Under the pieces are notes generated by a model. That model saw only the letters and a program-made list of their open reading frames with translations. It did not search any database and was not told where the DNA came from. From assembly GCA_013396655.1 (NCBI GenBank), contig WBMV01007393.1, forward strand, positions 269,100-333,099: a DNA stretch of 64,000 nt, read 5' to 3'. The position numbers and the translations under genes were made by a program. Below, in pieces: positions 47,196-59,780 of the stretch. Origin of the DNA: Campylorhamphus procurvoides. Lineage: Eukaryota > Chordata > Aves > Passeriformes > Dendrocolaptidae. Within the stretch, counting starts at the first letter, position 1, and each line of letters opens with the position of its first letter.

Positions 47196-48138
47196 CACCC
47201 TGTGATGGGTTTACTGCTTCTTTTTATCTAGAACTAACTGTCCTAAGACAAAGGTTTATTGATCTCTGATGGCAAGGTGCCAGGAGCACGCAGCTGTGCT
47301 GCTTTAGAAAATACTTTGACTAACTCCATAATTGTGTTTGCATTACTGCTGCCCCAAAGGTTGGAAATTTGAAGCTCCTTATATATGCTTCCTCCCTTTG
47401 TCGCTGAGCTGTATTCTACAAAAGCCAAGGTCATCATGCTGACTGACCAATTTGGAATTGGATAAAGATTGTTAATCCCAGAAACACAGATTATTTTCTA
47501 AGTCTCGGGTCACTGTTATAGGCTAATTTCTGTGACAAGTGATTTCTATCAGTTAATGTTTGACCTAATCTGAGCTTTCTCAAAGTCCAGTGAAACCAAT
47601 CAGCCCTGCAAACAGAAACCTGGGTGATCTGTGCTTAGGAGCTGCTTTTCCCTTGACCTGCCTGTACTAACAAGAAGGCGACACAGAGTTAAATAAACTT
47701 TCCAAATTGCCCCATGAGAATGCAGCAAGACTGGTTGCATGTTGTGAACTGTAATCTCACCTCGGCTGTGGAAGAGGGCACCCAAACACCTGGACCTCAC
47801 CGAGTCTCCCCCACGGAGGGCCCCACTGGCAGAAGCTCCTTCCTTTGGCAGCGACAAAATACCTTTGGAGGAGAAGGAGGAGGAGGGATGACCCTCATCA
47901 CCACTCCCCCAAGTCTGAGCTGAGCAGAGGAGGAGCTTCGGGGTTGAGCCAAGTCCCTTATTAAAAGTTGCCAACGGGAGGAAGAGAGAAGCAGGGAGAC
48001 CGGAAAAGGGAGTGTGGGGAAGAGGAAGAGTAAGGAGAAGGGAGCAGCTGCCTGGGGAGGTGAGAGAGAAGAGAGGGCAAAAGGAGGCAGAAAGTTTTGG
48101 GTCAAAAGAGGAAGACCAAGGAACAGACAGGCTACAAA
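47196..48138 (+). promoter_or_regulatory. CYP2D 5' flank, proximal promoter and leader
   Basis: CAAAGTCCA at 47,581-47,589 matches the HNF4-alpha core. A weaker DR1-like TGAGCCAAGTCCC lies at 47,945-47,957, directly before a TATA-like TATTAAAA (47,959-47,966). A start site near 47,990 would give a leader of about 150 nt. HNF4 control is known for human CYP2D6; here it is inferred from motifs only. From about 47,862 to 48,118 the + strand is strikingly G/A-rich. The initiator context is favourable (A at -3, G at +4). Confidence 0.5.
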
Positions 48139-48351
48139 ATGGCGTTGCTGCTGTGGCTGGGGTCCCAGCTGTCATCCCTCTGGAGCAACATCTCTGTACT
48201 GGGAGTTTTTCTTACAGTCTTCATATTACTGCTTGACTTCACGAAGCGCAGGAAGAAGTGGAGCCATTACCCGCCAGGCCCAGTGTCTCTGCCATTCATC
48301 GGGACCATGCTCTCCATTGATTTCCACAAACCCTCCCACTCCTTCAGCCAG
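48139..48351 (+). CDS. CYP2D exon 1
   Basis: It encodes 71 residues: the signal-anchor helix ([13 protein letters not shown]), the basic stop-transfer patch TKRRKK, and the [11 protein letters not shown] hinge. It ends in phase 0 before GTGAGT. Confidence 0.95.
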
Positions 48352-51300
48352 GTGAGTGGCAGCCCCCACACTGAAGTGCCCCTCACACAACCAAGAGGGG
48401 TGGGTATACCCTGGCATGAACAGCCCTTGCACAAAGTGCAGGATGAAGCAAATTACTGCCTAACGACACTGACCTGGCCCGCAGAGATAAACAATAATCA
48501 CAGACCACCACTTACCAACCTCCATCTCCCCTCCTCTGCGTGAGCGCAGTGGGAGATACTGTTGTACCACCAACGATAGGTGATGCTGTAGAGCTGGCCA
48601 CCAACCTAGCACAGATTTGGGGGCCAAGGAATGGGGAGATAGACAAACAAGGGAAGACAAACAAGTATCTGTGGGCTGGGAATATGGCTGTGGAATGGCA
48701 AACTTCCCTGTGAGTTACTGAAGCATGCCTGCAGGCATGTGACAGTTTCAGTTAAATAGATCAGCTTGTGGGATTTGCCTCAGCAGCAATGCCCAAAATC
48801 TCGGTAGTGTTCCTATTCAGTATCAGGGCTTAGCTTTTCTCAAAGGAAAAGCACAGCACAGCTTGCAGCAGATAAACCATGGGGGTTTTGTGCTTCAGCT
48901 TGCAAACTCTAAAGGCCTCTTTTCTAGGACAGCGCTGTTCAGCTGTCTGTCCAAAACCTGCCAAATGCAGAAACCAAATATAGCATTTGTATTATTTGCT
49001 TGCATGTAGTCCTAAAGCTTACCATTTTCAAATCATATCACGTCAGGCTCATGCTAACCACAATCTTGACTAGTAATCGCTTTTAATGATATATTTCTAG
49101 TGCCAGTGAAGTGCTAATTTCAACCCTACTGCAAATAAGTATTAAGTACTTCAGTTCCTTGCAATGCTACAGTGCAGAAATGAAGACTCTTAGCTTTTAA
49201 ACAAAAATAAAAAGTCAAATGAAAAATAAAACTGTGGGGCATCACTACTATTGCACTGTCTTTGAACAACATGCTTCTGAGTGCTTTGCTCAGAGTTCCT
49301 GACTAGCAGGGGAGTTTTGACCTGCCTTACCAGGAGTCTATGTCCAGTTAAAGGGCTTGTCTACCTGGAGGAGACAGCTCTATCATCAGATCCCATGGTG
49401 AGTGAATGACTGACAGGATTACCTGTGCAGCAGCCATCCTGTTGTCAGCATTATGTCTCTTACAGATCTCAGCAGATGTAGGGTGTGTGCCAGTTACCAG
49501 TCATACTAGATGTGTACATTCCTTTTAGGGAGAAAGTTGATGTGAAACTCCAGTGTGGAATTGCATTTTTCAACCATGTTTCTGGAAACCTGGCTTTGGG
49601 TAGATCTTTAGGAAGAAATGCATATTTAAAAAACAGTGCATATCATCTTACCCTTAATATTTCCTTCAGCAGAAGTAGAGTAACTCAAAACTTACCTAGT
49701 CTTTCAGATCAAAATAAATACAAATATTAGGAAATAAGTATTTGTTGAACATAAAGCCTTTGAAAATCCCAAAAAAAGTCCTTGACAAAATCCAAAATAC
49801 TTGCACATCTTTATGGCAACAGTTTGGCCAGGATAGGTGTACTCCAAATTTTTCCACTCATGGAGCAATGACCCCTGCTTCAGCTGCTGTTTGGCACTGC
49901 TCTGAGCTGTTGCACTGCAAAGACAAAGGTCAAAGATCAGCTGAAGGTCTCTGAATAAAAGTATCTCAGAGATGACTAAACGGTAAAGGCCCTAAGAAAG
50001 GATATGGTGGTATTTCTGATGTTACATTTAGCTCATTTTCAGGGACATACTTTTTTATCTTGGCAGCTTCAGAAGAAGTTTGGAAACATCTTCAGTCTCC
50101 AGAACTGCTGGACCAACCTGGTAGTGCTGAATGGGTATAAAACAGTGAAGGAAGCCCTGGTCCACAGATCAGAGGACTTTGCTGACCGGCCATATTATCC
50201 AATATATGAACATTTGGGCTACGGAAAGAAATCAGAAGGCAAGTCCCTTGAAAACAGGCATTGCTTGCTGGCACTAGCGCAAGCAGGATTGGGTAGATGG
50301 AAGATATTCTTAGTACAGTGCCACCTTCTCATGTCCCCTGGGTCAATCTCTCCTTGTATGTCTGTCACTCTTTGGTGGTGATAAAATCGAATTTGATGAG
50401 ATGGGCGCTCCAGGTGTGAGCACACACCTCTGCAGCACTGTTAGGACAATATCAGTGGCACAACTTTCCTGCGAGCTCCCCACACCCAGTGATAAGTGCT
50501 TACGTTAAATAAAGTGCTTATGCAACAACAACTTGCACATAACAAGTTGTTGCCACAAAACAATAAGATAACTTTCATCCAAGACAGAATATTATCCAGC
50601 ACCCTACCCACATCTCATCCTCAGTTCCTGTGTGGTGGCACAAGCTGCTACCCAGTTCACACAAGCTAAGGGTGCAATGCTAAAGGGTTTGCAGGGGTGA
50701 TTCCTTTATCCTTGGGCCCTTGTTGCTCCCATTGAAGCCCTCCTCGACCTTTGCTAGCCATGCACAGGCATTAGAAGGTACAGTAATCCATTTTCAAAAT
50801 TGCTGTATGAACAAGCTGTTTAAGATCAGACTCTTTCATCTATTCACACAGGCTTGTACCTCCAAACTCACAATTGCTGCTCTCTAGCAAATTTTGTTTG
50901 ATGTATGTAAGTGAGATATCCTGACATTTCTTGCTCATCCATAATTCCAGGGATTGTTTTTGCAAGATACGGCCACGTCTGGAAGGAGATAAGGAAATTC
51001 ACGCTTACTACCTTGCGGAACTTTGGGATGGGAAAGAAATCCTTGGAGGAGCGAGTGGTAGAGGAAGCTGCGTTTCTTTGTTCTGCAATCAAGTCTGAAG
51101 AAGGTTTGTCACATCCACAAGGATGGGGAAATCACAGAGAAAGGCAATGCAGTGATGCAAAGAGAAGTATTACTACAGCCACCCTTGTCTGCATGCAGTG
51201 CTCTCTTCCCAAGGAAATGCACTGTTTCTAGTCTATATGCAGTCCTTGGAACCACTTCTAATTTACACAGTGAGACTACTGTAACACTAATCCATTTGAA

Positions 51301-54300
51301 ACAGGAAACAAATAGTAAATTAGAAATAGAGAGGTAAAATGGAATTATTCCCAGACCTGGGTAACTGCTACCTTTATGAAGTTTAGTGGAACATACTGAC
51401 ATTATCACATGCAATAGGAGTGCAGCTGAGAGTTCACAGCACATCGCCTGTCATCTAGACACAGCACATTACCTGTCAAGTCATAGAATAAACCCGCAAC
51501 TCAGCATTTCATGGGAGTTTTCTCCTTGAAACATACATCAAACAAATATTAGTGAGAGATGACTTGATCTTCACTTCCTAGTATGATGCATTTGTACTTT
51601 GAGTGGTTTGAGGACTTTTTCTCTTGAAGGCATCAAGGAGGCATTTGTGTATTCTTGCTGCTGACAGCTGAGGTCCAACAGCTTGGTGTTGCTGAGCATC
51701 ATTGCTTGGTCTCCATTTCCATTTTCAGGTCATTCTTTTGATATACATTTTCCTGTAAATAATGCAATCTGCAACATGATCTGCACCCTTGTGTTTGGAG
51801 AGCGTTTCAGCTACAATGATGAGACATTCCACAAGCTGTTACGTTTGTTTGAAAAGTCCCTGAAGGAAGAAACTGGATTCTTTCCTCAGGTAGACCAAGA
51901 GCTCTAAGAAGCTACCCTCTGTCGATTGAGAGCATTGTGTTTTCATCATTTTTCTTTTTTGCATCACATAATATCTTCTCTCTCTTTCTCTCTCTCTCTG
52001 GTTCTCACACCCCAGCTTCTTAACGGAGTGCCCATTTTGATGCGTATCCCTGGACTGCCACAGAAAGTCTTCCAGGCCCAAAAGGCATTCATGGACTTCA
52101 TAGATGTGCTCATAGATAAGCACATGGAAACCTGGAACCCTGCTTACACTCGAGATTTCACAGATGCATTTTTAAAGGAAATGGAGACGGTATGGTGACA
52201 CCAGCAAGTCCAGGGGCAGTTCTTCTGCCTGTTTAAGTTTGTTCATAGAAGCTGACTTTCTTCATAGAGCTGTTTAAAACCCCTTATCAACTAATTTCCT
52301 ACTTTTTAATTCCACATTATATCTTGATAAGAAAGGTGTTCTTCATGCTGTAAACTATTCTACTGCCTTGAGACATCATATTATCTGCTGATGTTCTTGT
52401 TCCCATTTTCTACCTTCGCATTCCCCTCAGAGTCTAGCAACTTCCTTCTTTCCAGCCTATACCATTTGGAAGGTTTTTAAAAGGCAGTGATTGAGAATTC
52501 ACTGATATTTCAACATGAAAGATTCTGTGTAATGTCAGCGCCTTGATGACGGGTGTCTTAAAATCAGTTACAAAACTGCAGCAACAGACTGGCTTTTTGG
52601 TGTCATTGCCCATTCTGTAGCCTGTCTTTAAACCAAGTTATGACTTGAAAAGATGGCATTCCTTCAGGATATGGATCTTTGAATTGCTTGCTATGAACTA
52701 GTTCCCTACATACGAGAGAAAAGCCTAACTCTGAACTTCACTGAAATTGAAAGGAATCTTTCCTTCAATTCAGTCAGGCACAAAGTCAGTATAAAAACAA
52801 AGGTGCTTGCATCAGCCCATCTATCCACCATATGTTTCTGCACATGGATTCACTAAATTTCAAGTGCCAGATGAGCAATATTGGCGAATTCTGTTTGCAA
52901 ATTGTTTTCAGCAACTGAGTGCTCAGGCTGGACTGCTGATCTGCATAACCAACCCTGCCATGCCAGGGGTATTATCCAGCCACCTCCTCCATGCATTGGC
53001 CCCCCCAGCTCACACAGGCTGAGCAACATGACCTATGTTACTCTGCACTGAGCAGTACTATTTGGGGGTGGATGTGAGCCTGACCATGCTGCCTCTTGTC
53101 ACATCTCTCTTCTGTTCACTAGGATCCCCTGATAAGCCAGTCTGATAAAATCCCTCTCCCAAGTTAACTTTGGTAAGGTCAGTCTCATAGCATCCTTGCC
53201 TGAGATATTTTATAGGAATAACAGTTGAGTCTTAAATGCCTTATTAATTGCTTTCCGTATTACAACAGCATCAAAATATACTGAGTAACTTAACAGAAGC
53301 TAGTCCCTAGGAAAGGGAAATATAAAGAGGATTAGAAAAGACAAGAAGATGAACTCATGCAGAGAGCTTGTCATATCTCATATGCTACCAAATTTGAGCT
53401 CAATTAGCATTTGGATGAGAAACCAGTTTTGCTGAAAGTGGTGTTGCAGACTTAATAGGCAGCAGTAATACCCTGATCTTTTTTTTTTTTTTTAACTGTA
53501 AGAAAAGATCAGGGCAGAAGCAGAGGGAATCTGTAGTGCATATCTGGGGATATCTCCCTTAAAATAATGTTAATTTTGGATTAGCCACATCACTGCAGCC
53601 TCCTCTCTACTGCATGGGTTTTATGATCTGACAAACGGGAATAACTGTGTTCCACGTCCTCTGGGCAAGGATGTTTTGCTGAGTGGCAGGGGACTGCTGT
53701 CTCTTTGAGCTGAGAGCACAAGGTGTTCACTCCTGTCCTGAAGGCAGGTGTAGCATTGAGTTCTCAGGATACAGGAAGTGGTTGAGGACATTCAAAGAGA
53801 GGAGGTAACAGGGTTGTGAAGTACATTAATTATGCTCAGACAGCCTCTATTGTGCTCTACTCTCCCAATGAAAAATAGATCTAGTGTTTCCATCAAATAC
53901 CCCAGCTCTGATTATCCACTTGTTTGCTCTCCACAGGGTAAGGCAGCTGAAGAGAATGGGTTCCACTATAGCAACCTTCGTCTGGTGACTGCAGACTTGT
54001 TTGCAGCTGGTTCTGAGACCACCACCACCACTCTTCGGTGGGCATTGCTGTATATGCTTCTCCACCCAGAAATACAGAGTAAGTCAGAAACAGGCAGAGT
54101 TGTGTCCTCTTCCCACCAACCTTCGTTTTTCTTCAAGGAGGCTGATTTTGCAACAGGGAACAGCTTTAGTGATTGTTGGTCTAGGAGAGCACAGTGAGAC
54201 ACTTCCCAAACAGCTGCTCTGGCAGAGATGAAGCCCTGATAAAAAACAATGAGTTGGAAAAGCAAGTTTTCTCTCACCTTCATTTTGAAGACTGGGGACT

Positions 54301-56219
54301 TGCAGTGATCAGTGTACCTTCTTTCCAGTATTTGGAATAGATGCTGATTGGTTCACATTCTCTAATGCTGCATGCCCAGGTACCCTTCCAGCTGCGTAGA
54401 GAAGGGGAAAGGTAGCATGTCAAGTGGCAAGACCTTTATTAAAGACACTGTGCACAAAAATAGTTATATAGATGGCACTGAGCAAATGAAAAATGCCTTC
54501 CCATCTAGTTTCTATTCCTTTCGCTCATTGCATGTCCTCCTTCCACCCAGTGCCTACAATCTCTTGCCGCCAATCTTCCTTCAGCTTGTACCAGCCCCTT
54601 CTGTTTATCTAAGAGTCCTCTAATTCCTTACCTGTTCTGGTTTCAGGGAAGGTCCAAGCAGAGATTGATAACGTGATTGGCAGAGACAGATCCCCCACCA
54701 TGAATGACCAAGCGAGCATGCCTTACACTAATGCTGTGATCCATGAAGTGCAACGCTGTGGGGATATCGTTCCTGTTGGACTACCTCACTTGACGTACCG
54801 GGACACCGAGTTGCAAGGCTTCTTTATTCCCAAGGTGACCGTGACCAGATAAGCAACACAGCATCCTCACCTTGCACAGATACATGTGGTGTATCTGTGG
54901 CATGTGGTGTGGGTGACCCCATGCAACTCTGTAGCCTTGTACTTCCAGACCTGATTACAGTCACTGGCAAGCACTAAAGTAGAACATTTTAACATGGCAA
55001 ATCCAGACAGATGGTTATATTCGAGCTCTCAGTTTACTCTGGTTATATGGGAACCCAGCTGCAGTGGCAGCTCAGTGCAAAGGTTTCCTTTCCTCTCAAT
55101 GAACCATGACATTCACTGCCTGTGTCAGAAGGAGCCTAATAGGCTCTCTGGAGGCGTACAACACCAGTTTACTGGCTTTCTTAAGACGGTAGTATTTAAA
55201 ATTCTAACCTCTGAAGCTATTCAAACGCCACTGACATTCAGACCACTTCCAGTGTGACAGGCAGCTGCCCTGGCAGCACTGGCAAAATTTAAGCCTGGGA
55301 TCATTTTTTTTTGTTTGTTTTTTAGCCTTGCAGTATCTCCTCTGGCTTAGAATGTTGACATGTGAAACAGGAAAGCTTTGCAATTTTCTATGGCCGCTGT
55401 GAAAGTCAGGCTTTGAAGTCTGTCAGTCAGCTTTTTCTCTGCAGCTATAAAACAAGTCCAGGAGGATCTGAGAAGCAGAGGCTGTTTCCATGGTGTAACC
55501 ATGAAATTGGCGTTTGCATGCAACAGCTTCTGTAAGGATACAAATTGCAAAAGTTCAGATGCTTCAGAGAGTAGAGCAGGCACCATATATCACTGGAAAA
55601 TTGTCCTGGTTTACCTCTGCTTTAAATAAGATGCAGAAGTGGAGATGGGTGCCTTATGCTGAGGCTATTAGTTGAGAGACTGGGACTAAAAATGGAGCAG
55701 CACTGATCCATTGTGCAAAGATAATTCTGCTGTTCTCACGTAAGCTTTTTCCTCTTATGGAGGAGTGCAGGGGACGACAGTCATCACCAACTTGTCTTCC
55801 GTGCTGAAGGATGAGACAATGTGGGAGAAGCCAAATGAGTTTTACCCTGAACACTTCCTTGATGCAAACGGGCAGTTTGTGAAACCAGAGGCCTTCCTTC
55901 CCTTCTCAGCAGGTAAATCTGAGGGGAGGATCCAGCCGTAAGTCAAAGGCACAGCAGGAGGGTGGTCTGCTCCCCCCACAGTGATTCCAGCACGGATTAA
56001 TGCCCTCTTTGATGGACACTTTCTACTCCCTCTCTTGCAGGTCGCCGTGCCTGCCTGGGAGAACTGCTGGCCAGGATGGAGCTCTTTATTTTCTTTACCA
56101 CTCTCCTGCAGAAATTTACCTTTGTGACCCCTGAGGACCAGCCCAGGCCACGGGAGGACAGTAACTTCGCCCTCACAAACTCCCCACACCCATACCTGTT
56201 GCGAGCTGTCCCACGATAA
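48139..56219 (+). CDS. Cytochrome P450 family 2 subfamily D
   Basis: A haem-thiolate monooxygenase of the ER membrane that oxidises lipophilic, often basic, compounds with electrons from P450 reductase. Nine exons (48,139-48,351; 50,067-50,238; 50,951-51,103; 51,729-51,889; 52,016-52,189; 53,937-54,078; 54,647-54,834; 55,771-55,912; 56,041-56,219) encode 507 residues. Visible are an N-terminal anchor (about 16-33) then TKRRKK, the PPGP hinge (45-48), WxxxR (139-143), I-helix AGSET (315-319), ExxR (372-375), PEHF in place of PERF, and the haem loop [10 protein letters not shown] with Cys453. The acidic residues that bind basic amines in CYP2D6 have counterparts in KEETG (E226/E227) and TADLF (D311). 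From memory, exon sizes 2-4 and 6-9 equal those of CYP2D6, and exon 5 is one codon shorter. Position between TCF20 and NDUFA6 confirms CYP2D; the chicken gene is called CYP2D49. No disabling change is seen. Confidence 0.96.
48352..50066 (+). other. CYP2D intron 1
   Basis: A 1.7 kb intron. No additional exon or repeat family was recognised in it. The other CYP2D introns (50,239-50,950; 51,104-51,728; 51,890-52,015; 52,190-53,936; 54,079-54,646; 54,835-55,770; 55,913-56,040) are likewise featureless, except for the inverted repeat at 53,471-53,514. Confidence 0.85.
50067..50238 (+). CDS. CYP2D exon 2, with a GC donor
   Basis: This 172-nt exon begins [12 protein letters not shown] and ends KKSE plus one base. 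The reading frame and the CYP2D phase require the exon to end at 50,238, where the intron starts GCAAGT rather than GT. This is a GC-AG intron with the optimal AG/GCAAGT context. Confidence 0.92.
50951..51103 (+). CDS. CYP2D exon 3
   Basis: 153 nt. It encodes the C helix with the haem-propionate-binding WxxxR (HVWKEIRKF) and the family 2 stretch [15 protein letters not shown]. Donor GTTTGT. Confidence 0.95.
51729..51889 (+). CDS. CYP2D exon 4
   Basis: 161 nt. It encodes the E/F-helix region [16 protein letters not shown] and ends KEETGFFPQ, the counterpart of the substrate-contacting Glu region in CYP2D6. Donor GTAGAC. Confidence 0.95.
52016..52189 (+). CDS. CYP2D exon 5
   Basis: 174 nt, 58 codons, phase 0 at both ends, one codon shorter than human exon 5 around NPAYTRD. 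A CT-repeat (about 51,976-52,000) lies just upstream of its CCCCAG acceptor. Confidence 0.95.
53471..53514. repeat. 12-bp inverted repeat in CYP2D intron 5
   Basis: CCCTGATCTTTT (53,471-53,482) and AAAAGATCAGGG (53,503-53,514) are perfect reverse complements around a 20-nt loop that is mostly a T-run. Confidence 0.6.
53937..54078 (+). CDS. CYP2D exon 6
   Basis: 142 nt. It encodes the I helix [15 protein letters not shown] with the proton-relay Thr and an Asp at the place of CYP2D6 D301. Donor GTAAGT. Confidence 0.95.
54647..54834 (+). CDS. CYP2D exon 7
   Basis: 188 nt. It encodes the J/K helices with the ExxR motif in AVIHEVQR and the substrate-lining stretch VPVGLPHLT. Donor GTGACC. Confidence 0.95.
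55771..55912 (+). CDS. CYP2D exon 8
   Basis: 142 nt. It encodes the meander region with [13 protein letters not shown] (PERF motif as PEHF) and ends in FLPFSAG, the start of the haem loop. Donor GTAAAT. Confidence 0.95.
56041..56219 (+). CDS. CYP2D exon 9
   Basis: 179 nt including the TAA stop. It carries the haem-ligand cysteine in [16 protein letters not shown] and the usual C-terminal end PYLLRAVPR. Confidence 0.96.
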
Positions 56220-57620
56220 GTGCACACAGCTCTTCTTTCACACACAGCACGAGCAATGCAAACTGTCAGAAACATTGCAGGTCTAGGCAGGATCATGCCA
56301 GGTTTCACTTAAGACCTCTCACGTCTGTGCAGATGTGCACAGAGGTGTAAAGCAAGGGTCTAGCCCAGTATCTCATTTAGCTTAATTCTAGTCCTAGATC
56401 TTGAATCAGACCGCCATAGGAAGTTAGTAATGGCAATCAAGTTTGTAAGTACAGTTATGTCTAATCAGCCAGCTCTGCTGTACTTTGGGCTCTAACTGGT
56501 TGCAGAAGCAGTTCACTGGACACACAGCTACTGAAAAAATTATTAGCCCTGAATTAGTAGAAATACAAGGACATCCTGGGTAAAAGACAGACCTGGGGTC
56601 TTGATGATTCTGGAAGCAAAAAAAGGACTTGGAAAAACCTGTAAGGTAGTGCTGTTAGCCCCACTGCCTATCCAGCCATGCTCTATCTCTCCTGTGGTGC
56701 AGCAGTGTGTGCCTCTGTCTGGTGCCCAGGGGTTTCCTGATAAAACAAGGGAATGATCAGCTGATTTGGCAGATGCTGCTCGTGAGCAGGGCAAGAGCTG
56801 CAGCTCCAACAAGCTGACATTTAAATGAAGTTTCAGAGCAGTGCTCCCGAAAAATCTCACCATTCAGCACACGTATGTCCCCTTCGTTCCTTCCTGTTTA
56901 TTACACAAGTAATTGCACAAGTATTGCATTGTCTTCATCTAAAGCCTCAAAGAAAGTCAGTTTTAATCCTGACAACTCTTATGTCATGCCATACTTCCAG
57001 TAAGAGTAAAAACGGAGGAGTACATAAATAATCCATATGGTGTTTCAGTACAGAAGCAGGTCATTCGTGAAATACAGACATTTCTATAAATACATTTCAA
57101 GAGAAATGGTGTTTAGATTTACCATCTCCTCTAATTAGGTCCTGAAAACTGGTTTGTATTTTTTTTGGCATTACAAAAAGTCAGCTCTTGGGCAGGTTTG
57201 GAACTCAAAAAGGGATGGAGTTATACTGTTTGAAACTCTATGGCCATGGATTTCAGAACAGCCTTCCTCTTTCTTCCTGCAATATTCCTGACAAATTGTT
57301 TTGCATGGTGTTAAGAGATGTTGATGTTTAGATTAGTAGTATCTGTCTTTTAACCACGTGGCTGAAAGGACCACAGCATAAAGAAGCTTCTATGTAAAAG
57401 CACCACTAAAAAAAGTAAATATATGAAACTGAGTTGGGGCGGGGGGCACGTACATTCATATCTATCTTTCTAATGGTAATTTTGGAAGCTATGAGAGCTA
57501 CTGAATTATGCAAATACTTATTAATGTAGTTGTTAGGATTTGTACTCCATGCCGAGATTTGTACTTCATGCTTTTAATCTCCAAAATAATCTGAAAGAAT
57601 AAAAGCGATGCCTCTCCTCC
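56220..57620 (+). other. CYP2D 3' UTR (putative)
   Basis: No coding sequence was recognised. The first canonical AATAAA after the CYP2D stop is at 57,598-57,603, giving a 3' UTR of about 1.4 kb; the variant TATAAA near 57,085 could serve an earlier end. The length is inferred only from signals. Confidence 0.5.
57598..57603 (+). terminator. Poly(A) signal AATAAA, probably CYP2D
   Basis: The only AATAAA between the CYP2D stop codon and the NDUFA6 promoter; it is followed by a C/T-rich then T-rich stretch (about 57,611-57,660). Confidence 0.5.
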
Positions 57621-57714
57621 TCGTGGTTGCCTCAGATACCCACTTGACATTTTTATTCTTACACCCAGCACCGCACCTGCTTCTTTAAAGATCCTCTCGG
57701 CGTTATTTTCCTGG

Positions 57715-57747
57715 TCGGTTCAGTGTCGCTGAACCGAACGCGTTCGG
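57715..57747. other. Overlapping dyads upstream of NDUFA6
   Basis: TCGGTTCAG (57,715-57,723) and CTGAACCGA (57,729-57,737) form a perfect 9-bp inverted repeat with a 5-nt loop. It overlaps the perfect 14-bp palindrome CCGAACGCGTTCGG at 57,734-57,747. They lie about 490 bp before the NDUFA6 start codon. Confidence 0.6.
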
Positions 57748-58235
57748 GTTCACAGGGACCAGCACAGACCTAAGCGTGTTTAATGAGGTTTCCACGAACT
57801 CCAGTGAGGATGCCAGCACTCGTGCTTTTGGATGAAGACGTGGGTATAGCTGGGCTAGGACGGTCTTTCTAGCACGCAGGAGTGCACTGGAGGAAAGCCC
57901 ATGTGCGCGAGCAAACAGCAGGCGGTGCGGCGTTTTGGGGAAAAAGCGGAACAAATAAATAATTCCAGGGTACAGCCCCTGCGTGACCCTGAGGGAGGCG
58001 CGCGCTCGAGGGGGGCGGGCCCGACCGCCCAGGGGGCGGGCCATGTCACGACCACGCCCACTCGGCGAGTCCTCCCCGCGCAAACAGTGGTGATTGACAT
58101 TTCTCTCGCCCAATCAGACCGGAGGCCGTGGGCGCGGGCGGGCGGAGTGACAGCACAGCTGGCCAATAGGCGGGCTGCCGGGCCGTGCGCGCTCCCCCGG
58201 GCGGCGCGCGGGGCGGTGGCAGCGGCGGCGGCAAG

Positions 58236-59723
<1,488 letters not shown>

Positions 59724-59759
59724 GAGATTGACTCTGTGTCTTCCTGCCTTATATTACAA

Positions 59760-59765
59760 ATAAAG
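59760..59765 (+). terminator. NDUFA6: NDUFA6 poly(A) signal AATAAA
   Basis: Canonical AATAAA located 36 nt past the stop codon. The mRNA should end near 59,780. Confidence 0.8.
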
Positions 59766-59780
59766 TTCTGTACAATAGAA

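Noticed and set aside
48097..48138. A 14-codon in-frame extension of the CYP2D N-terminus
   Set aside because: It would begin at a TTG, not an ATG; the ATG at 48,139 has a good context and gives the normal CYP2 signal anchor.
47600..48175. Long minus-strand open frame (about 190 codons) antisense to the CYP2D promoter and exon 1
   Set aside because: It is the mirror of the G/A-rich leader, giving low-complexity Ser/Leu/Pro sequence with no domain; the sense strand explains the region.
50239..50243. The GT five bases after the exon 2 end as the CYP2D intron 2 donor
   Set aside because: It would shift the frame into exon 3 and break the codon phase; the GC donor keeps both.
55603..55640. TGTCCTGGTTTAC in CYP2D intron 7 as another LTR start
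   Set aside because: Similarity stops after about 10 bases and there is no matching end or duplication.
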